This document shows positions 6,466 to 8,231 of a DNA stretch of 8,231 bases, piece by piece. Numbering within the stretch: the stretch's first letter is position 1; each line of letters opens with the position of its first letter. Below the pieces are notes generated by a model. It made no database searches and had not been told where the DNA came from. It worked only from the letters and a program-made list of their open reading frames with translations. Source of the stretch: Defluviicoccus vanus (GTDB taxonomy: Bacteria; Pseudomonadota; Alphaproteobacteria; Rhodospirillales; Defluviicoccaceae); the NCBI RefSeq assembly GCF_014672695.1, contig NZ_CP053923.1, positions 3,320,882 through 3,329,112 on the forward strand, read 5' to 3'. Position numbers and translations under genes: made by a program.

Positions 6466-7944
6466 GTGAGCAGCGCAGAGAATTGCATCTTCGTCGGCAA
6501 GGCGGCGCAACCGGTGGTTCTCGATCTGGCCTACGCCAATCGCCATGGACTGATCGCCGGTGCCACCGGAACCGGCAAGACGGTGACCCTGCAGCGACTG
6601 GCGGAGGGGTTTGCCAGCCATGGCGTCCCGGTTTTTCTCGCCGACGTGAAGGGCGACCTTTCCGGCCTCGGCATGGCCGGCGGCGGCGGCAAACTCGCGG
6701 AGCGGGCGCAGGCGATTGGCCTCGACGACTACGCACCTTCCGCCTTCCCTTGTCTATTCTGGGACGTGTTCGGCGCGGAGGGGCATCCGGTGCGCGCCAC
6801 CGTTTCCGATGTGGGGCCGCTGCTGCTGGCGCGCCTGTTCGAACTGAACGACACCCAGGAAGGCGTCCTCCATGCCGCCTTTGCCGTTGCTGACGCGCAG
6901 GGGCTGTTGCTGCTCGACCTGAAGGACCTGCGAGCGATCCTTGCCTACGTCGGCGAAAACGCCCAGGCGCTGCAGCCCACCTACGGCAATATCTCCTCCG
7001 CCTCGGTCGGTGCCATCCAGCGCAAGCTGCTGGTGATCGAGCGCGAAGGTGGTAATGCCTTATTCGGTGAACCGGCGCTCCGCCTCGAAGATCTGATGCG
7101 GACCAGCGACGACGGTCGCGGTTGCATCAGCATTCTCGCCGCCGACAAGCTGATCCAGCGGCCGCGCCTCTATGCCGTCTTCCTGCTGTGGCTGCTCTCC
7201 GAACTCTTTGAGGGCTTGCCGGAGGCTGGCGATCTCGCCAAGCCGAAGCTGGTCTTGTTCTTCGACGAAGCGCACCTGCTGTTTGAGGATGCGCCGAAGG
7301 CGTTGCTGGACAAGGTGGAGCAGGTGGTGCGGCTGATCCGCTCCAAGGGTGTTGGCGTCTACTTCATCTCGCAGAGCCCCACCGACCTGCCCGAGGACGT
7401 TCTTGGCCAACTCGGCAACCGGGTGCAGCATGCGTTGCGGGCGTTTACGCCGAAGGACCAGAAGGCGGTGCGGGCGGCGGCGGAAACCTTCCGCGCCAAT
7501 CCGGCTTTTCGCACCGACCAAGCGATCACCGAACTTGGTGTCGGCGAAGCGCTGGTGTCGATGCTGGAGGCGAAGGGAACGCCTTCAATCGTCGAGCGGG
7601 CGCTCATTGCTCCGCCCGTCTCGCGCGTCGGCCCGGTCACTGCTGCCGAACGCCGCGCGCTCCAGGATGCCAGCCCGATCGCCGGCGTCTACGAGTGCGC
7701 CGTGGACCGCGAATCTGCCTACGAGCGGCTGAGCCAGCGGGCGCAGGAAGCCTCGGCATCGGCGACCCCAGCGGCGGGCAGGCCGGCCTCCGGCTCCACG
7801 CGGTCGTCGGAACGGGGGCGACGTCCGGTCACCACCGAAGATATCCTCAGCACCGTCGCCAAGGATGCGGCGCGGGCGGTAGGCAGCCGTCTCGGCCGTG
7901 AGATTGTGCGCGGATTGCTCGGAAGTATCTTTCGCGGTCGCTAG
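6466..7944 (+). CDS. HerA-like ATPase, DUF853 family (YjgR-like)
   Basis: This is a FtsK/HerA-superfamily P-loop ATPase of the DUF853 type, the same family as E. coli YjgR; 492 residues against about 500 there. Walker A GATGTGKT is at 32-39, VFLADVKGDLSGL follows, Walker B with the acidic pair is KLVLFFDE ending at 268 (DEAH at 267-270), and the sensor-like FISQSP has its Gln at 303. QLGNRVQHALRAFTPKDQ is a strongly conserved DUF853 block. A low-complexity linker rich in Ala, Ser, Thr, Gly and Pro (about 426-455) leads to a helical basic tail. No signal peptide or membrane segment is seen. HerA-type proteins work as hexameric DNA translocases, often with a nuclease; for this subfamily the substrate and partner are not established, and no NurA-like nuclease gene is in view. 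The GTG start is supported by GGGGAG nine bases upstream. A TerC-type gene follows after 48 bases. Confidence 0.92.
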   Translation: MSSAENCIFVGKAAQPVVLDLAYANRHGLIAGATGTGKTVTLQRLAEGFASHGVPVFLADVKGDLSGLGMAGGGGKLAERAQAIGLDDYAPSAFPCLFWDVFGAEGHPVRATVSDVGPLLLARLFELNDTQEGVLHAAFAVADAQGLLLLDLKDLRAILAYVGENAQALQPTYGNISSASVGAIQRKLLVIEREGGNALFGEPALRLEDLMRTSDDGRGCISILAADKLIQRPRLYAVFLLWLLSELFEGLPEAGDLAKPKLVLFFDEAHLLFEDAPKALLDKVEQVVRLIRSKGVGVYFISQSPTDLPEDVLGQLGNRVQHALRAFTPKDQKAVRAAAETFRANPAFRTDQAITELGVGEALVSMLEAKGTPSIVERALIAPPVSRVGPVTAAERRALQDASPIAGVYECAVDRESAYERLSQRAQEASASATPAAGRPASGSTRSSERGRRPVTTEDILSTVAKDAARAVGSRLGREIVRGLLGSIFRGR

Positions 7945-7992
7945 CGAGACCCCCGTCAGCGCCCTTCTTCTCCCCACGAGTCTACGGCACCC

Positions 7993-8231
7993 ATGAGTGA
8001 CATCCACACCTTGTTGCAGCTGGACGCGCTGACGGCGCTCGTTTCCGTCGTGCTCATTGATGTTGCCCTCGCCGGCGATAATGCCATTGCCGTCGGCATG
8101 GCTGCCGCCGGCTTGCCGGTGGCGCAACGGCGGCGCGCCATCGTCGTCGGCGTGATGGCCGCGGCGGTGTTGCGCATCCTCTTTGCCATCTTCACCGTCC
8201 ACCTGCTGGAGATTATCGGCTTGCTCCTGGC
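7993..8231 (+). CDS. TerC/YjbE-family integral membrane protein (3' partial)
   Basis: Only the first 79 codons are inside the window. The sequence has a hydrophobic helix (about 12-27) running into DVALAGDNA (23-31), the signature of the TerC family, whose acidic residues (here D23 and D29) and N30 are thought to handle metal ions. A short basic loop QRRRA and a second hydrophobic helix with VGVMAAAVLRI follow, then a third begins. It most resembles the YjbE/YkoY-like branch, linked by published work to manganese export and metalation of exported proteins; that link is family knowledge, not shown here. The ATG has only a weak upstream purine stretch (ACGAG, about 13 bases away). It lies 48 bases after the YjgR-like gene, with no terminator between, so co-transcription is possible. 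No manganese riboswitch fits in so short a gap. Confidence 0.85.
   Translation, partial: MSDIHTLLQLDALTALVSVVLIDVALAGDNAIAVGMAAAGLPVAQRRRAIVVGVMAAAVLRILFAIFTVHLLEIIGLLL

Noticed and set aside
7945..7992. Manganese (yybP-ykoY) riboswitch before the TerC-like gene
   Set aside because: The gap is only 48 bases and no conserved riboswitch loops are seen.

Overview
The window is GC-rich (roughly two thirds G+C by eye) bacterial chromosome. Protein sequence, codon use and gene content fit an alphaproteobacterium, most likely of the Rhodospirillales type. That placement rests on the look of PriA, AccA and the TIGR03032-type protein and was not tested by a search. Most of the window is housekeeping sequence.

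Layout. (1) 1-1929, plus: primosomal helicase PriA, cut at its 5' end by the window edge; the frame is open to base 1. (2) 1930-2378: a long non-coding stretch with a weak terminator-like hairpin after priA, a possible promoter and several small inverted repeats, leading to accA. (3) 2379-3329, plus: accA, acetyl-CoA carboxylase carboxyltransferase alpha subunit. (4) 3479-4477, plus: galE, UDP-glucose 4-epimerase. (5) 4534-5616, minus, convergent with galE: a protein of the uncharacterised TIGR03032/DUF4915-like family, probably a beta-propeller. (6) 5617-6465: no intact gene. About 500 bases of it (roughly 5880-6390, minus) are a decayed fragment of what looks like an MscS-type mechanosensitive channel gene, with two in-frame stops and a frameshift; the pore domain is gone. 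(7) 6466-7944, plus: a HerA-like/DUF853 ATPase resembling E. coli YjgR, with a plausible promoter inside the edge of the pseudogene. (8) 7993-8231, plus: the first 79 codons of a TerC/YjbE-type membrane protein, cut by the window end.

The genes do not form one pathway. priA serves replication restart, accA the first committed step of fatty acid synthesis, and galE sugar-nucleotide supply for surface polysaccharide. The YjgR-like ATPase and the TerC-like protein lie 48 bases apart and may be co-transcribed. I see no CRISPR array, insertion sequence, tRNA, phage gene or defence cassette. The observations most worth a second look are the MscS relic, which was not obvious as a gene because it is broken, and the orphan propeller-like protein next to it. 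I found no convincing new system.
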